Assembly (NCBI RefSeq): GCF_004343585.1
Contig: NZ_SLYW01000002.1
Span: forward strand, 1,143,999 to 1,207,998
Direction: 5' to 3'
Length of the DNA stretch: 64,000 nucleotides
Source of the DNA: Neorhizobium sp. JUb45
GTDB lineage: Bacteria; Pseudomonadota; Alphaproteobacteria; Rhizobiales; Rhizobiaceae
Both the position numbers and the translations under genes were made by a program. Under the pieces are notes generated by a model. The model was not told where the DNA came from and did not search any database. It worked only from the letters and a program-made list of their open reading frames with translations. This document shows, piece after piece, positions 1-8,865 of this stretch; positions within the stretch are counted from its first letter, which is position 1; every line of letters begins with the position of its first letter.

Positions 1-509
1 AGCAGGATGAGCGCATCAAGGCGCTGTCCGGCGTTCTGAAGGTTCAGCCGGCAGAAGTTCTCGCTCGTGTTGAGACGCTGGTCGATGAACGTCGCAAGCT
101 GGAGAAGGAACTTGCGGATGCCAAGCGCCGTCTCGCCATGGGCGGCGGTGGCCAGGGTGACGGTGCTGCCGACATTCGTGAGGTTGCGGGCGTCAAGTTC
201 ATGGGCAAGACGCTGAATGGCATTGATGCCAAGGACCTCAAGGGACTAGCCGACGAAGGCAAGGTTACGCTCGGTTCGGGTGTTGTCACGCTGATCGGCG
301 TGTCGGAAGATGGCAAGGCAAGCGCCGTTGTGGCCGTCACCGAAGATCTGGTCGGCCGTTTGAGCGCCGTCGATCTGGTCCGCATCGCATCTGCCGCGCT
401 CGGCGGCAAGGGCGGCGGTGGTCGCCCGGATATGGCGCAGGCCGGTGGCCCGGATGGCGCCAAGGCCGACGAGGCGCTTGAGGCAGTCGCCGCGGCGCTC
501 GGCGCTTAA
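1..509 (+). CDS. alaS: Alanyl-tRNA synthetase, C-terminal part (5' end outside window)
   Basis: This is the last ~168 codons of alanyl-tRNA synthetase, which charges tRNA-Ala in the cytoplasm. It is read in the frame starting at base 3. The visible part begins in a charged helical coiled segment (DERIKALSG, then [15 protein letters not shown]). It continues into the glycine-rich DHHA1 oligomerisation/C-Ala domain, seen as [19 protein letters not shown] followed by [16 protein letters not shown], a family signature. The stop is TAA. A strong terminator follows within 10 bases. The catalytic and editing domains lie left of the window. Confidence 0.95.
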   Translation, partial: QDERIKALSGVLKVQPAEVLARVETLVDERRKLEKELADAKRRLAMGGGGQGDGAADIREVAGVKFMGKTLNGIDAKDLKGLADEGKVTLGSGVVTLIGVSEDGKASAVVAVTEDLVGRLSAVDLVRIASAALGGKGGGGRPDMAQAGGPDGAKADEALEAVAAALGA

Positions 510-516
510 GATTGAA

Positions 517-539
517 GCGGGCCGCAAGGCCCGCTTTTT
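517..539 (+). terminator. Intrinsic terminator of alaS
   Basis: A 7-bp GC-only stem (gcgggcc/ggcccgc) with a gcaa tetraloop is followed by five T. It lies directly after the alaS stop codon. Confidence 0.9.
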
Positions 540-559
540 CGCTTCAAGGGGATTTTTTC

Positions 560-1426
560 ATGGGCGTGAACGCCGAGATTGCGGACGAACTGGAGCAGGT
601 AGCCGAAGGGCTGGCGCCGGGGCTTTTCAGGGATGCGCCGGACAGCGTGTCGTTCAACAAGCTGCGCAAGCGCCTGCTGCGGCAGGTGCGCCAGGCATTT
701 GCCGATTTCGACATGCTGAAAGGCCAGAAACGCTGGCTGGTCGGCCTGTCGGGCGGCAAGGACAGCTATTCACTGCTGGCGATCCTGCTCGATCTGCAAT
801 GGCGCGGCCTGCTGCCGGTCGAATTGATTGCCTGCAATCTCGATCAGGGCCAGCCGAATTTTCCAAAACACATCCTGCCGGAATATCTGGCGTCGATCGG
901 CGTCAAACACCGTATCGAATATCGTGACACCTATTCGATCGTGAAGGAAAAGGTGCCGGCCGGCGCGACTTATTGTTCGCTCTGTTCACGCCTGCGCCGC
1001 GGCAATCTTTACCGCGTGGCGCGCGAAGAGGGCTGCGACGCATTGGTGCTCGGCCATCACCGCGACGACATTCTCGAAACCTTCTTCATGAACTTTTTCC
1101 ACGGCGGACGTCTCGCTGCCATGCCGGCGAAACTTCTGAATGACGAAGGCGACGTGATGGTGCTGCGGCCGCTCGCCTATTGTGCCGAGGACGATCTGAC
1201 GAAATTCTCTGCCGCCATGCAGTTCCCGATCATTCCGTGTGATCTCTGCGGGTCGCAGGACGGGCTGGAGCGCAATGCGATGAAGACGATGCTGTCGGGC
1301 ATCGAACAGCGCATGCCGGGCCGCAAGGATACGATGCTGCGGGCGCTGTCGCATGTGAATCCGTCGCACCTGCTCGATACCGGACTTTTCGATTTCAGCA
1401 ATCTGATGACCGCCGAAAGGAAGTAG
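560..1426 (+). CDS. ttcA: tRNA 2-thiocytidine(32) synthetase TtcA
   Basis: A 288-residue cytoplasmic PP-loop ATPase that thiolates cytidine 32 of some tRNAs using an Fe-S cluster. The PP-loop SGGKDS is at residues 64-69. Two CxxC pairs, C139/C142 (YCSLC) and C227/C230 (CDLC), are the hallmark of TtcA. The ATG at 560 is chosen because the purine-rich aagggga stretch lies just upstream. An upstream in-frame ATG at 512 would start inside the alaS terminator. The next gene starts three bases after this stop, which suggests co-transcription. Confidence 0.93.
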   Translation: MGVNAEIADELEQVAEGLAPGLFRDAPDSVSFNKLRKRLLRQVRQAFADFDMLKGQKRWLVGLSGGKDSYSLLAILLDLQWRGLLPVELIACNLDQGQPNFPKHILPEYLASIGVKHRIEYRDTYSIVKEKVPAGATYCSLCSRLRRGNLYRVAREEGCDALVLGHHRDDILETFFMNFFHGGRLAAMPAKLLNDEGDVMVLRPLAYCAEDDLTKFSAAMQFPIIPCDLCGSQDGLERNAMKTMLSGIEQRMPGRKDTMLRALSHVNPSHLLDTGLFDFSNLMTAERK

Positions 1427-1428
1427 TT

Positions 1429-2256
1429 TTGCCTGACATGCCCGTTGACGTCTCCGCCCTTGCCGATCTTCTGCGCCGTGCCGCCAAGGCGGAAATCCTG
1501 CCGCGCTTCCGCCGTCTCGGCAGCAATGACGTACGCTCCAAAAGCGAGCCGACCGATCTGGTGACGGAAGCCGATGAGGCCGCCGAGCGGATGATGAAGC
1601 GGGAAATGGCGGAACTGGCGCCTAACGCGCTTTTTATCGGCGAGGAGTCGGTGGCTGCTGATCCCGCACTGCTGGACAAGCTGAAGGATGCGGAACTCGC
1701 CGTGATCGTCGATCCGGTCGATGGCACGTTCAACTTTGCCTCCGGCATCCCGGCCTTCGGCGTCATGGCCTCGGTTGTCTGGAAGGGCGAAACCGTGGCC
1801 GGCATCATCTATGATCCGATGGGTGACGACTGGGTAATGGCGGAAAAGGGCGCAGGCGCTTATCTGCGTCGCCCGGATGGCGATGCGGTGCGTCTGAGTG
1901 TGTCGGAGCCCCGGCCAATCGGTGCGATGATCGGCATGGCGTCGGCCGGCTATTTTTACGGTGAGGAACGCGAGAAGGTTCTGGCCAATCTGGCCAAGGT
2001 CCGCTTCTTCGCGAACTACCGTTGCGCCGCGCATGAATACCGTACGTTTGCCGGCGGCCACGTACAGTTCATGATCTACAACAAGCTGATGCCCTGGGAC
2101 CATCTGGCTGGCGCGCTGATCGCCACCGAAGCTGGTGGTCATGTTCGTCGCCTGGACGGTTCGCTCTACGAGCCGCATCAGTTCGACGGTGGCCTTCTGG
2201 TGGCCACCGATCCCGACAGCTGGCAGACCCTGCACGACGAAATCTTTGGCGCCTAA
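1429..2256 (+). CDS. Inositol monophosphatase family protein
   Basis: A 275-residue Mg-dependent sugar or inositol phosphatase of the FIG superfamily. Metal-binding motifs are GEES (71-74), DPVDGTFNF (95-103) and WDHLAG (from W223). The substrate could be inositol-1-phosphate, histidinol phosphate or a related phosphate; the sequence alone does not decide this. The start is probably TTG 1429, because aaaggaag sits about six bases upstream. ATG 1438 is the alternative. It follows ttcA almost directly. Confidence 0.88.
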   Translation: MPDMPVDVSALADLLRRAAKAEILPRFRRLGSNDVRSKSEPTDLVTEADEAAERMMKREMAELAPNALFIGEESVAADPALLDKLKDAELAVIVDPVDGTFNFASGIPAFGVMASVVWKGETVAGIIYDPMGDDWVMAEKGAGAYLRRPDGDAVRLSVSEPRPIGAMIGMASAGYFYGEEREKVLANLAKVRFFANYRCAAHEYRTFAGGHVQFMIYNKLMPWDHLAGALIATEAGGHVRRLDGSLYEPHQFDGGLLVATDPDSWQTLHDEIFGA

Positions 2257-2290
2257 AGCTGACAGGTTGATGGATTTTGTTCGCTGTCGA

Positions 2291-2322
2291 AGATAGGCTT
2301 CCTGAAAAAGGGGAGCCTATCT
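2291..2322 (+). promoter_or_regulatory. Hairpin enclosing the ribosome-binding site of the GNAT gene
   Basis: Bases 2291-2302 pair with 2311-2322 (12 bp, one G-T pair) around an 8-base loop. The purine-rich aaaaagggga that would serve as the ribosome-binding site of ATG 2325 lies in the loop and the 3' arm. No T-run follows, so it is not a classical terminator. Translational control or 3'-end protection of the upstream mRNA are both possible. Confidence 0.6.
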
Positions 2323-2324
2323 TG

Positions 2325-2810
2325 ATGAGCATATTGCCAGACATTTCAATACGCAGAGCAGGCAGGCAGGACGCTTTAGTGGTGCGTGAGATTGTCCGTG
2401 CCGCCTATGCCAAATGGGTGCCCGTCATCGGTCGCGAGCCGATTCCCATGACGGTGGATTATGCCGAGGCGATCGTTACCAATCGTATCGATCTGCTGGA
2501 AAACGCAGGCGTTGTCGTCGGGGTGATCGAGACGATCCTTCGCGATGATCATCTCTATATCGAAAACGTTGCCGTTCGGCCGGAATTCCATGGCCAGGGT
2601 TATGGCCGTGGCCTGCTTGCGCATGCGGAGGATATTGCTTCCTCGGCGGCGCGAAAGGAAATCCGCCTGCTGACCAACGCAGCGTTTACCGCCAATGTGG
2701 TTCTGTATGAACGGAGCGGTTATGTCCTCACCCATACGGAACCGTTCATGGGCGGAACGACGCTCTACCTGAGCAAACGGCTGACAAGCCGTATTCAGGA
2801 GAGCGTCTGA
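2325..2810 (+). CDS. GNAT family N-acetyltransferase
   Basis: A 161-residue acetyl-CoA-dependent acetyltransferase of unknown substrate. The acetyl-CoA loop is seen as NVAVRPEFHGQGYGRGLL (motif A, Q/RxxGxG/A). It is followed by the usual NVVLYERSGY segment near the C-terminus. ATG 2325 is preferred over the in-frame TTG 2277 because the domain begins with DISIRRAGRQD right after it. It converges on the efflux gene, whose stop is 6 bases away. No good terminator was seen in that short gap. Confidence 0.88.
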   Translation: MSILPDISIRRAGRQDALVVREIVRAAYAKWVPVIGREPIPMTVDYAEAIVTNRIDLLENAGVVVGVIETILRDDHLYIENVAVRPEFHGQGYGRGLLAHAEDIASSAARKEIRLLTNAAFTANVVLYERSGYVLTHTEPFMGGTTLYLSKRLTSRIQESV

Positions 2811-2816
2811 AGCTGA

Positions 2817-4073
2817 TCACACCCGCGGATTATGCGGCTGAAACAGCTTTCCCTTTTCCGCGATCAGCACGAAAATCAGGCCGATGATCGAGACGGCGAA
2901 AAAGCCGGCGACCATCGGCAGCGCTGTGCCATCGAACGCCTGGCCGATAACCGCACCGATCGTGGCGCCGCCGATCGTACCCATGAAACCGAGTACGGAT
3001 GACGCTGTGCCGGCTACATGGCCGAGCGGCTCCATTGCCAGCGAGTTGAAGTTCGAACCGATCCAGCCGAACTGAAACATCGACAGAGCAAACAACGTGA
3101 GGAACAGGGCAAACGGCATTGGCTGCGGCCCAAAAATCTGGATCATCAACCAGATGAAGGTCACTGTGATGAAACCCAGCAGCGATGCATGCGAGAGCTT
3201 TCGCATGCCGAAACGGCCGACGATGCGCGCATTGATGAATGATGACAGCGACATGAACACGGCGACTGCCGCAAAGGCGACTGGGAACCAGACGCCCAGG
3301 CCATAGATCTGGTTATAGACCTGCTCGGCGGAGTTGATGAAGCCGAACAGTGCGCCGAAGATGAAGGTGCTGGCGATCGTGTAGCAGAGCGACACGCGGT
3401 TGGTCAGCACGATGCGGAAACCGGCGATCACCGACTTCACGGTGAAGGGACGAATGTCTTCCGGATGCAGGGTCTCCGGCAGGCGCTTGTACATCCAGAA
3501 CACGACGGCCAGTGCGCCGACCGCCATGAAGACAAAAATCAGGTGCCAGTCGCCGAATAGGAGAATCAGCTGACCGGTACCCGGCGCGATGACGGGCACG
3601 ACCATGAACACCATCATGATCAGCGACATGACTTCCGCCATGGCGCGGCCGCCGTAAACGTCGCGAACGATGGAAATGGTGATGACGCGGGTGGCGGCTG
3701 AGCCAACACCCTGGATGAAACGCAGGACAAGCAACGCCGTGAAGGAGGGGACGGCAATCAGGCCGACAACCGCAAGTGACGACAGAATGTAGATGGTCAG
3801 GCCGACGATGATCGGCTTGCGACGGCCAAAACGGTCGGAGATGGGGCCATAGAAAAGCTGCGCCAGGCCGAAGCCGAAGAGATAGGCCGAAACGACGTAC
3901 TGGCGATGATTTTCATTGACCACATCCAATGCCGCGCCGATCTGCTGCAGACCGGGAAGCATGATGTCGATGGCAAGCGCATTGAGCGCCATCAGCATCG
4001 CCATCAGTGCAATGAATTCGACCTTGCCCATGCCCTTGAGGCGCTCGGGCGTGGTTTTTGAAGGGTGTGTCAC
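2817..4073 (-). CDS. Bcr/CflA-type multidrug efflux MFS transporter
   Basis: A 418-residue inner-membrane major facilitator with about 12 hydrophobic segments. The family loop motif GPISDRFGRRKPIIVG lies between TM2 and TM3, and the DIMLPGLQQIG segment after TM1 is typical of Bcr/CflA drug:proton antiporters. The substrate cannot be told from sequence. It starts 89 bases after the grxD stop with a hairpin in between, so it is probably a separate or attenuated unit. Confidence 0.88.
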   Translation of the reverse strand: MTHPSKTTPERLKGMGKVEFIALMAMLMALNALAIDIMLPGLQQIGAALDVVNENHRQYVVSAYLFGFGLAQLFYGPISDRFGRRKPIIVGLTIYILSSLAVVGLIAVPSFTALLVLRFIQGVGSAATRVITISIVRDVYGGRAMAEVMSLIMMVFMVVPVIAPGTGQLILLFGDWHLIFVFMAVGALAVVFWMYKRLPETLHPEDIRPFTVKSVIAGFRIVLTNRVSLCYTIASTFIFGALFGFINSAEQVYNQIYGLGVWFPVAFAAVAVFMSLSSFINARIVGRFGMRKLSHASLLGFITVTFIWLMIQIFGPQPMPFALFLTLFALSMFQFGWIGSNFNSLAMEPLGHVAGTASSVLGFMGTIGGATIGAVIGQAFDGTALPMVAGFFAVSIIGLIFVLIAEKGKLFQPHNPRV

Positions 4074-4093
4074 AGCTTTTCCTAAACAACGTT

Positions 4094-4119
4094 AAAGGCG
4101 CCGTGGATGCGGCGCCTTT
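4094..4119 (-). terminator. Hairpin between grxD and the efflux gene
   Basis: A perfect 9-bp stem (aaaggcgcc/ggcgccttt) has an 8-base loop. Reading leftward the right-hand arm ends in TTT, then taacg, so the T-run is weak. It may partly terminate grxD transcripts. Confidence 0.6.
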
Positions 4120-4162
4120 GATAAATGCAAAGTCTAGAGTCGGGGCTGGCGCGCCCCGAAAA

Positions 4163-4495
4163 TCAGGCCGCGCGGACGGCGATCCCCTGTTCCTCGAGCT
4201 GCGTCTTGAGTTCGCCGGACTGGAACATTTCGCGGACGATGTCGCAGCCGCCGATAAACTCGCCCTTGACGTAGAGCTGCGGAATTGTCGGCCAGTTGGA
4301 ATAGTCCTTGATGCCCTGGCGAAGGTCGCCATCGGCCAGAACATTGATGCCCTTGTAGTCGAGCCCGAGGTAATCCAGAATTTGGACGACCTGACCCGAG
4401 AACCCACACTGCGGGAACTGCGGGGTGCCCTTCATGAAGAGTACCACATCGTTGGTCTTGACTTCGTTGGCGATGAAATCGGTCATTCCGCTCAT
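4163..4495 (-). CDS. grxD: Monothiol glutaredoxin Grx4
   Basis: A 110-residue CGFS-type glutaredoxin that binds a glutathione-ligated [2Fe-2S] cluster and works in iron-sulfur trafficking with BolA. The [12 protein letters not shown] active site puts the single Cys at residue 30. The glutathione-binding [17 protein letters not shown] segment follows. An aaaggat ribosome-binding site precedes ATG 4495. It lies downstream of bolA and the small basic protein gene on the same strand. Confidence 0.95.
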   Translation of the reverse strand: MSGMTDFIANEVKTNDVVLFMKGTPQFPQCGFSGQVVQILDYLGLDYKGINVLADGDLRQGIKDYSNWPTIPQLYVKGEFIGGCDIVREMFQSGELKTQLEEQGIAVRAA

Positions 4496-4622
4496 GTCTC
4501 AAATCCTTTCACACGCGGGTTCAAGGGCCGCGGCGCTGTTCGTTAGCCTTAAATAGCAAGCTCCCTGCGCAAATTCCAGCGCGGAAGCATGTAGATGCAT
4601 GTAATTTCAGTTGCGCTGTGTC

Positions 4623-4865
4623 TCAGCGGCTGCGCTGCTTGCTGCGGCTCACCGCTGTACGGCGGCGACTGACCTGCTTGCGAGCGGGCTTTGCCGCTTT
4701 CTTCGTTGTCTTACGGGTAAAGCGGCCGGTCGTCGTGGAACGGGTAGCCGCTTTTGCCTGCCGCTTCCGGCGTTTGGACGCGGTGCGGCCATGCGACTTG
4801 CCCAGCAATTCCTTGACGACGCTTTCGACGACACCCGACACGATTTGATTGATCAGGCTGGTCAT
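4623..4865 (-). CDS. Small strongly basic protein in the bolA-grxD operon, unknown function
   Basis: An 80-residue protein. The N-terminal ~22 residues form an amphipathic helix (SLINQIVSGVVESVVKELLG). The remaining ~58 residues are extremely rich in Lys, Arg, Ser and Thr (KRRKRQAKAATRS, FTRKTTKKAAKPARK), like a histone-type nucleic-acid-binding tail. It starts 4 bases after the bolA stop, so it is almost certainly translated from the same mRNA. I do not recognise a characterised family. DNA, RNA or membrane surface binding is inferred only from charge. Confidence 0.65.
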   Translation of the reverse strand: MTSLINQIVSGVVESVVKELLGKSHGRTASKRRKRQAKAATRSTTTGRFTRKTTKKAAKPARKQVSRRRTAVSRSKQRSR

Positions 4866-4869
4866 CGCG

Positions 4870-5103
4870 TCACTTCGGAGCTGAGGTCTGCAAGGCGAGA
4901 GCGTGAAGAACGCCGCCCATATTGCCCTTCAGTGCGTCATAAACCATCTGGTGCTGCTGAACACGAGACTTGTCGCGAAAGGCTTCGGCCACCACTTCGG
5001 CAGCGTAGTGATCACCGTCTCCGGCCAGATCACGAATGGTAACGGTTGCGCCGGGAATGCCGGCCTTGATCATGTCCTCGATATCGCCTGGGCGCATGGG
5101 CAT
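4870..5103 (-). CDS. bolA: BolA family protein
   Basis: A 77-residue BolA/IbaG-type protein, the partner of CGFS glutaredoxins in [2Fe-2S] cluster transfer. The fold signature is DGDHYAAEVVAEAF followed by RVQQHQMVYDALKG, including the conserved C-terminal His of the class. The ATG at 5103 is preceded by agaggac at good spacing. A longer upstream frame to 5163 lacks family similarity. It leads the operon bolA-small basic protein-grxD. Confidence 0.93.
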   Translation of the reverse strand: MPMRPGDIEDMIKAGIPGATVTIRDLAGDGDHYAAEVVAEAFRDKSRVQQHQMVYDALKGNMGGVLHALALQTSAPK

Positions 5104-5161
5104 GCGGATAAGTCCTCTTGTCTGGTGGCGTGTTGTTGCCGCTATCAACTTAGATTGCCTC

Positions 5162-5200
5162 AAAGAAAGGCCGCGGTCAAAGGACCGCGGCCGCTTTCTT
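5162..5200 (-). terminator. Intrinsic terminator of purL
   Basis: A perfect 10-bp stem (ggccgcggtc/gaccgcggcc) with an aaag loop is followed, reading leftward, by ttTCTTT. It lies between the purL stop and the bolA start. Confidence 0.85.
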
Positions 5201-5238
5201 CAAGTCTGACGCGCTGTTGTAAACGCGTGTTCCTGGGC

Positions 5239-7446
5239 TCAGTTCATGAAGCCGGGGAACCAGCCTTCATGGGCCTTGCCGAGATCGCCAACCGGTACAT
5301 TGATGAGGTCATCGATGACGACGGTATCGCCGCCGACGGTGCCCAGCGCGCGGAACGGAACCGCGGCACCTTCGGCATTGGCCTGCAGGAAGTTGGCAAG
5401 ATCTGCCGGAACGGCCAGAACGTAGCGCGCCTGATCTTCGCCGAACAGCAGCGCATGGGGCAGGCCCTTGCTGCCCTTGAGGCTGATATTCAGGCCCTTG
5501 CCCGAAGACATGGCCATTTCGGCAAGTGCCAGCGCGAGGCCGCCGGACGAGATGTCGTGGCAGGCGGTGACCTGACCGTTGCGGATCGCCGTGCGAACAA
5601 AATCGCCATGGCGGCGTTCGGCCGAGAGATCGACTTCCGGGGCAGGACCTTCGGTGGAGCCAAGAATATCGCGCAGGTAGATGGACGAACCGAGATGGCT
5701 GCCATCGACGCCGATCATGATCAGCTTGTCGCCGTCATTGGCGGTGCCGATCTTGGCCATTTTCGACCAGTCGGGCAAAAGGCCGACGCCGGCAATGGTC
5801 GGGGTCGGCAGGATGGCGACGCCATTGGTTTCGTTATAGAGCGACACGTTGCCCGAAACGATCGGGAAATCCAGCGCCTTGCAGGCCTCGCCGATACCCT
5901 TGATGGCGCCAACCAGCTGGCCCATGATTTCGGGCTTTTCCGGGTTGCCAAAATTCAGGTTGTCGGTCGCTGCCAGCGGCTCGGCGCCGGTCGCGGTGAT
6001 GTTGCGCCAGCATTCGGCAACCGCCTGCTTGCCGCCTTCGAACGGATCTGCCTCGACATAACGCGGCGTCACGTCCGACGAGAAGGCGAGGCCCTTGGTG
6101 GCATGGCCCTCGACGCGCACGACGCCGGCGTCGCCGCCCGGATGCTGCAGCGAATTGCCCTGAATGAACGTGTCATACTGTTCGTAGACCCAGCGGCGGC
6201 TGGACTGGTTCGGCGAACCGACCAGCTTGATGAGAGCGTCATTATAGTCTGCCGGTGCCTGCACCTCGGAAGCGGGCAGGGCAGCGCGCTTGGCTGATTC
6301 CACCCACGGGCGATCGTATTCCGGAGCCTCGTCACCGAGTTCCTTGATCGGCAGGTTTGCGACTTCCTCGCCCTGATGGATGACGCGGAAACGCAGGTCG
6401 TCGGTGGTCTTGCCGACAATGGCGAAATCCAGCCCCCACTTGACGAAGATCGCCTTGGCAACCTCTTCCTTGGAGGGTTCGAGAACCATGAGCATGCGCT
6501 CCTGGCTTTCCGACAGCATCATTTCGTAAGCCGTCATGCGGTCTTCGCGCACCGGTACGGTGTCGAGCAGCAGTTCGATGCCGAGGCCGCCCTTGGCGCC
6601 CATTTCGACGGCCGAGCAGGTGAGGCCGGCTGCACCCATGTCCTGAATGGCGATGACCGCACCGGTCTTCATCAGCTCAAGGCAGGCTTCCAGCAGGCAC
6701 TTTTCGGTGAAGGGGTCGCCGACCTGAACGGTCGGGCGCTTCTCTTCGATCGATTCGTCGAACTCGGCCGATGCCATGGTGGCGCCACCGACACCATCGC
6801 GACCGGTCTTTGCACCAAGATAAACGACCGGCAGGCCAACACCTTTGGCTTCAGAAAGGAAGATGCCGTCAGCCTTGGCGAGACCGGCTGCAAAAGCGTT
6901 GACGAGGATGTTGCCGTTGTAGCGCTCGTCGAATTCGACTTCGCCGCCGACAGTCGGAACACCGAAGGAATTGCCATAACCGCCAACGCCGGCAACGACG
7001 CCGGATACGAGATGTTTGGTCTTCGGATGGTCAGGCGCACCAAAACGCAGCGCGTTCATGGCGGCAATCGGGCGTGCACCCATGGTGAAGACGTCACGAA
7101 GGATACCACCGACGCCGGTCGCCGCGCCCTGATAAGGCTCGATATAGGACGGGTGGTTGTGGCTCTCCATCTTGAAGACGACGACGTCGCCGTCATCGAT
7201 ATCAACGACACCAGCGTTTTCGCCCGGACCCTGGATAACGCGCGGGCCCTTGGTGGGCAGCGTGCGCAGCCATCTCTTGGAGGACTTGTAGGAGCAGTGC
7301 TCGTTCCACATGGCGGAGAAGATGCCGAGCTCGGTAAAGGTCGGCTCGCGACCGATAAGGTCGAGGATCCGCTGGTATTCATCGGCCTTCAGGCCGTGGG
7401 ATGCGATGAGTTCAGGCGTGATCGGGCGGCTGTTCGAAATCGTCAT
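5239..7446 (-). CDS. purL: Phosphoribosylformylglycinamidine synthase subunit PurL
   Basis: A 735-residue small-type PurL that makes FGAM from FGAR, ATP and ammonia in purine synthesis. It works in complex with PurQ (glutaminase) and PurS. Visible landmarks are [14 protein letters not shown] near the N-terminus, the [12 protein letters not shown]/Mg motif, and the glycine-rich [10 protein letters not shown]. Length is normal for the purS-dependent class. ATG 7446 has agggaaaacc just upstream. purQ and purS lie 1.4-2.6 kb upstream on the same strand, separated by two unrelated cell-envelope genes. Confidence 0.96.
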   Translation of the reverse strand: MTISNSRPITPELIASHGLKADEYQRILDLIGREPTFTELGIFSAMWNEHCSYKSSKRWLRTLPTKGPRVIQGPGENAGVVDIDDGDVVVFKMESHNHPSYIEPYQGAATGVGGILRDVFTMGARPIAAMNALRFGAPDHPKTKHLVSGVVAGVGGYGNSFGVPTVGGEVEFDERYNGNILVNAFAAGLAKADGIFLSEAKGVGLPVVYLGAKTGRDGVGGATMASAEFDESIEEKRPTVQVGDPFTEKCLLEACLELMKTGAVIAIQDMGAAGLTCSAVEMGAKGGLGIELLLDTVPVREDRMTAYEMMLSESQERMLMVLEPSKEEVAKAIFVKWGLDFAIVGKTTDDLRFRVIHQGEEVANLPIKELGDEAPEYDRPWVESAKRAALPASEVQAPADYNDALIKLVGSPNQSSRRWVYEQYDTFIQGNSLQHPGGDAGVVRVEGHATKGLAFSSDVTPRYVEADPFEGGKQAVAECWRNITATGAEPLAATDNLNFGNPEKPEIMGQLVGAIKGIGEACKALDFPIVSGNVSLYNETNGVAILPTPTIAGVGLLPDWSKMAKIGTANDGDKLIMIGVDGSHLGSSIYLRDILGSTEGPAPEVDLSAERRHGDFVRTAIRNGQVTACHDISSGGLALALAEMAMSSGKGLNISLKGSKGLPHALLFGEDQARYVLAVPADLANFLQANAEGAAVPFRALGTVGGDTVVIDDLINVPVGDLGKAHEGWFPGFMN

Positions 7447-7500
7447 GGTTTTCCCTGATGGCGAGGGGCTCTTAATTTGGGGTCTCTTTAGCGTAGATAC

Positions 7501-7535
7501 GAAAAGGGCGCGACAGGAAAATACCTGTCACGCCC
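7501..7535 (-). terminator. Terminator of the PagL-like gene
   Basis: The stem gggcgcgacagg/cctgtcacgccc (12 bp, one mismatch) is followed, reading leftward, by CTTTTCG. It sits between the PagL-like gene and purL, so purL probably has its own promoter in 7447-7500. Confidence 0.8.
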
Positions 7536-7578
7536 CATATCCCACTGCGATACGCCAGATAAGGCGCATGCTTGTTGC

Positions 7579-8166
7579 TTAGAACTTGTAACCAACCAGA
7601 ACGCCGGCGCGGGTCAGGCCATTGTTCGGCTCGCCGCAGAGATTGGCGTGGCTGGAATGCTCGATCTGACCGACGATGCGCCATTTCGGATCGAGATTGA
7701 CACCGACGGCGGCATATTCATGAAACAGCGTGTGGCAGCCAAGCTTCGGGCCACGCGTGCCGTCGATTTCCAGATCGCCGTTGTTGAGCGAACCACCGAA
7801 ACCGGCTTCGACGAACAGGAAGTCGGTGATGTTGGCCGTCCAGGAAAAGCCGGCATAGATCTGCGAGGCTTCGCCGGCAGTGGCGATGTCTGCGCCGACG
7901 TGAACGCGCGGACGGACCAGCTTCTCAAAACCTTGCGCTTCGTCGTGATTCCAAGGGTCGAAAAACACCATGCCGGTGACGAAAGAACCTTTTTCGTCGT
8001 TGGTCGGTGTCTTGTCGGCAGCAACAAGCGCGCCAAAGCGAATTTCGTCAAAAATTGGCTTCTGGGAGACTTCCATGTCCGCAGCGAAGGTCGCGGTCAC
8101 TGAGATCATCAGAGCGCTGGCTGCGAGGAGGGAAGTGATGGATTTCGACGCCGCGGCTTTCGACAT
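7579..8166 (-). CDS. PagL-like lipid A 3-O-deacylase (acyloxyacyl hydrolase family)
   Basis: A 195-residue outer-membrane beta-barrel precursor. A signal peptide ending ...ATFAA-D (about residue 29) precedes the barrel strands. The candidate catalytic pair His170 and Ser172 lies in the IEHSSHANL motif, matching the PagL HxS active site, with Glu179 a possible third member. The protein ends in Phe (VGYKF), the outer-membrane insertion signal. Cys144 and Cys177 could form a disulfide. Start 8166 is chosen because the upstream frame lacks signal-peptide character. A twin palindrome lies about 80 bp upstream. Confidence 0.75.
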   Translation of the reverse strand: MSKAAASKSITSLLAASALMISVTATFAADMEVSQKPIFDEIRFGALVAADKTPTNDEKGSFVTGMVFFDPWNHDEAQGFEKLVRPRVHVGADIATAGEASQIYAGFSWTANITDFLFVEAGFGGSLNNGDLEIDGTRGPKLGCHTLFHEYAAVGVNLDPKWRIVGQIEHSSHANLCGEPNNGLTRAGVLVGYKF

Positions 8167-8245
8167 GTATGGATGCACCCTTGCAAGATCCGCTCGAGAA
8201 CAGACACGCTCTCGTCTTAGTGTGCAGACCATAGGCCGCTGAATT

Positions 8246-8280
8246 GTGATCACGCAACTGAAAACAGGACGTGATCACGC
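8246..8280. promoter_or_regulatory. Two identical palindromic decamers 25 bp apart (candidate operator)
   Basis: gtgatcacgc occurs at 8246-8255 and again at 8271-8280. Its core GTGATCAC is a perfect palindrome. The pair lies 80-115 bp upstream of the PagL-like start codon. Confidence 0.5.
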
Positions 8281-8440
8281 GCAATGTCAAAATGTTGCGC
8301 AAGTGTTGCAGGAACGGGACGTTTCAGCCGAAACGATGGATTTCACAGTAACTTTTGCAGGGGCTAAATCTCTTTTGAGACGAATGGCTTGCCGTATTTA
8401 AGCTGGCATATTGCCACAATTGCCTTGTCAGGCCCGACAA

Positions 8441-8839
8441 TCAGCAGCCGGTGCCGCCCGCGGCCCAGCGTAGGACGTCAGCTTTGATTCGTCCACCTGC
8501 CGGACCCTGCATGAGCGGCCCAAAAGCGTCGAGACGCGCAGGGCTGCCTTCTGCCTGCACGACCAGCAAAGGACGTGATTCGGGGCTGTGGCGTGGAACG
8601 GCGAGGATGCGCGGGCGACCGGAGAAGGAGTTCAGCTCCGGTGCGAGGCGATAGTCGCGGAAAGCCGGGTCGTTGGATTTGAACCAGCAGGTATTCGCTG
8701 CAACGGCAACACGTTCCATCGTCGGCAGGGCGGCACGCTGCGGCGATGATGCCGCAGGTTTCTTGTCCGACTGGCAGCCGGCGAGAAGTCCGAGAGTGGC
8801 AACAAGAATGCCGGAAGCGGCATATGTGCGAAGGCGCAT
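8441..8839 (-). CDS. Small predicted lipoprotein, unknown function
   Basis: A 132-residue protein with a type II signal peptide and a clear lipobox LLAGC (Cys22). The mature chain begins QSDKKPAAS and has two more Cys: one in NTCWFKSND and one as the last residue. It is probably anchored in the outer membrane facing the periplasm. ATG 8839 has gggag at 7-base spacing. It follows purQ within 26 bases, so it may be a passenger of the pur transcript. I recognise no functional domain. Confidence 0.75.
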   Translation of the reverse strand: MRLRTYAASGILVATLGLLAGCQSDKKPAASSPQRAALPTMERVAVAANTCWFKSNDPAFRDYRLAPELNSFSGRPRILAVPRHSPESRPLLVVQAEGSPARLDAFGPLMQGPAGGRIKADVLRWAAGGTGC

Positions 8840-8865
8840 GCTGGTACTCCCGGCAGGTTTCAAGA

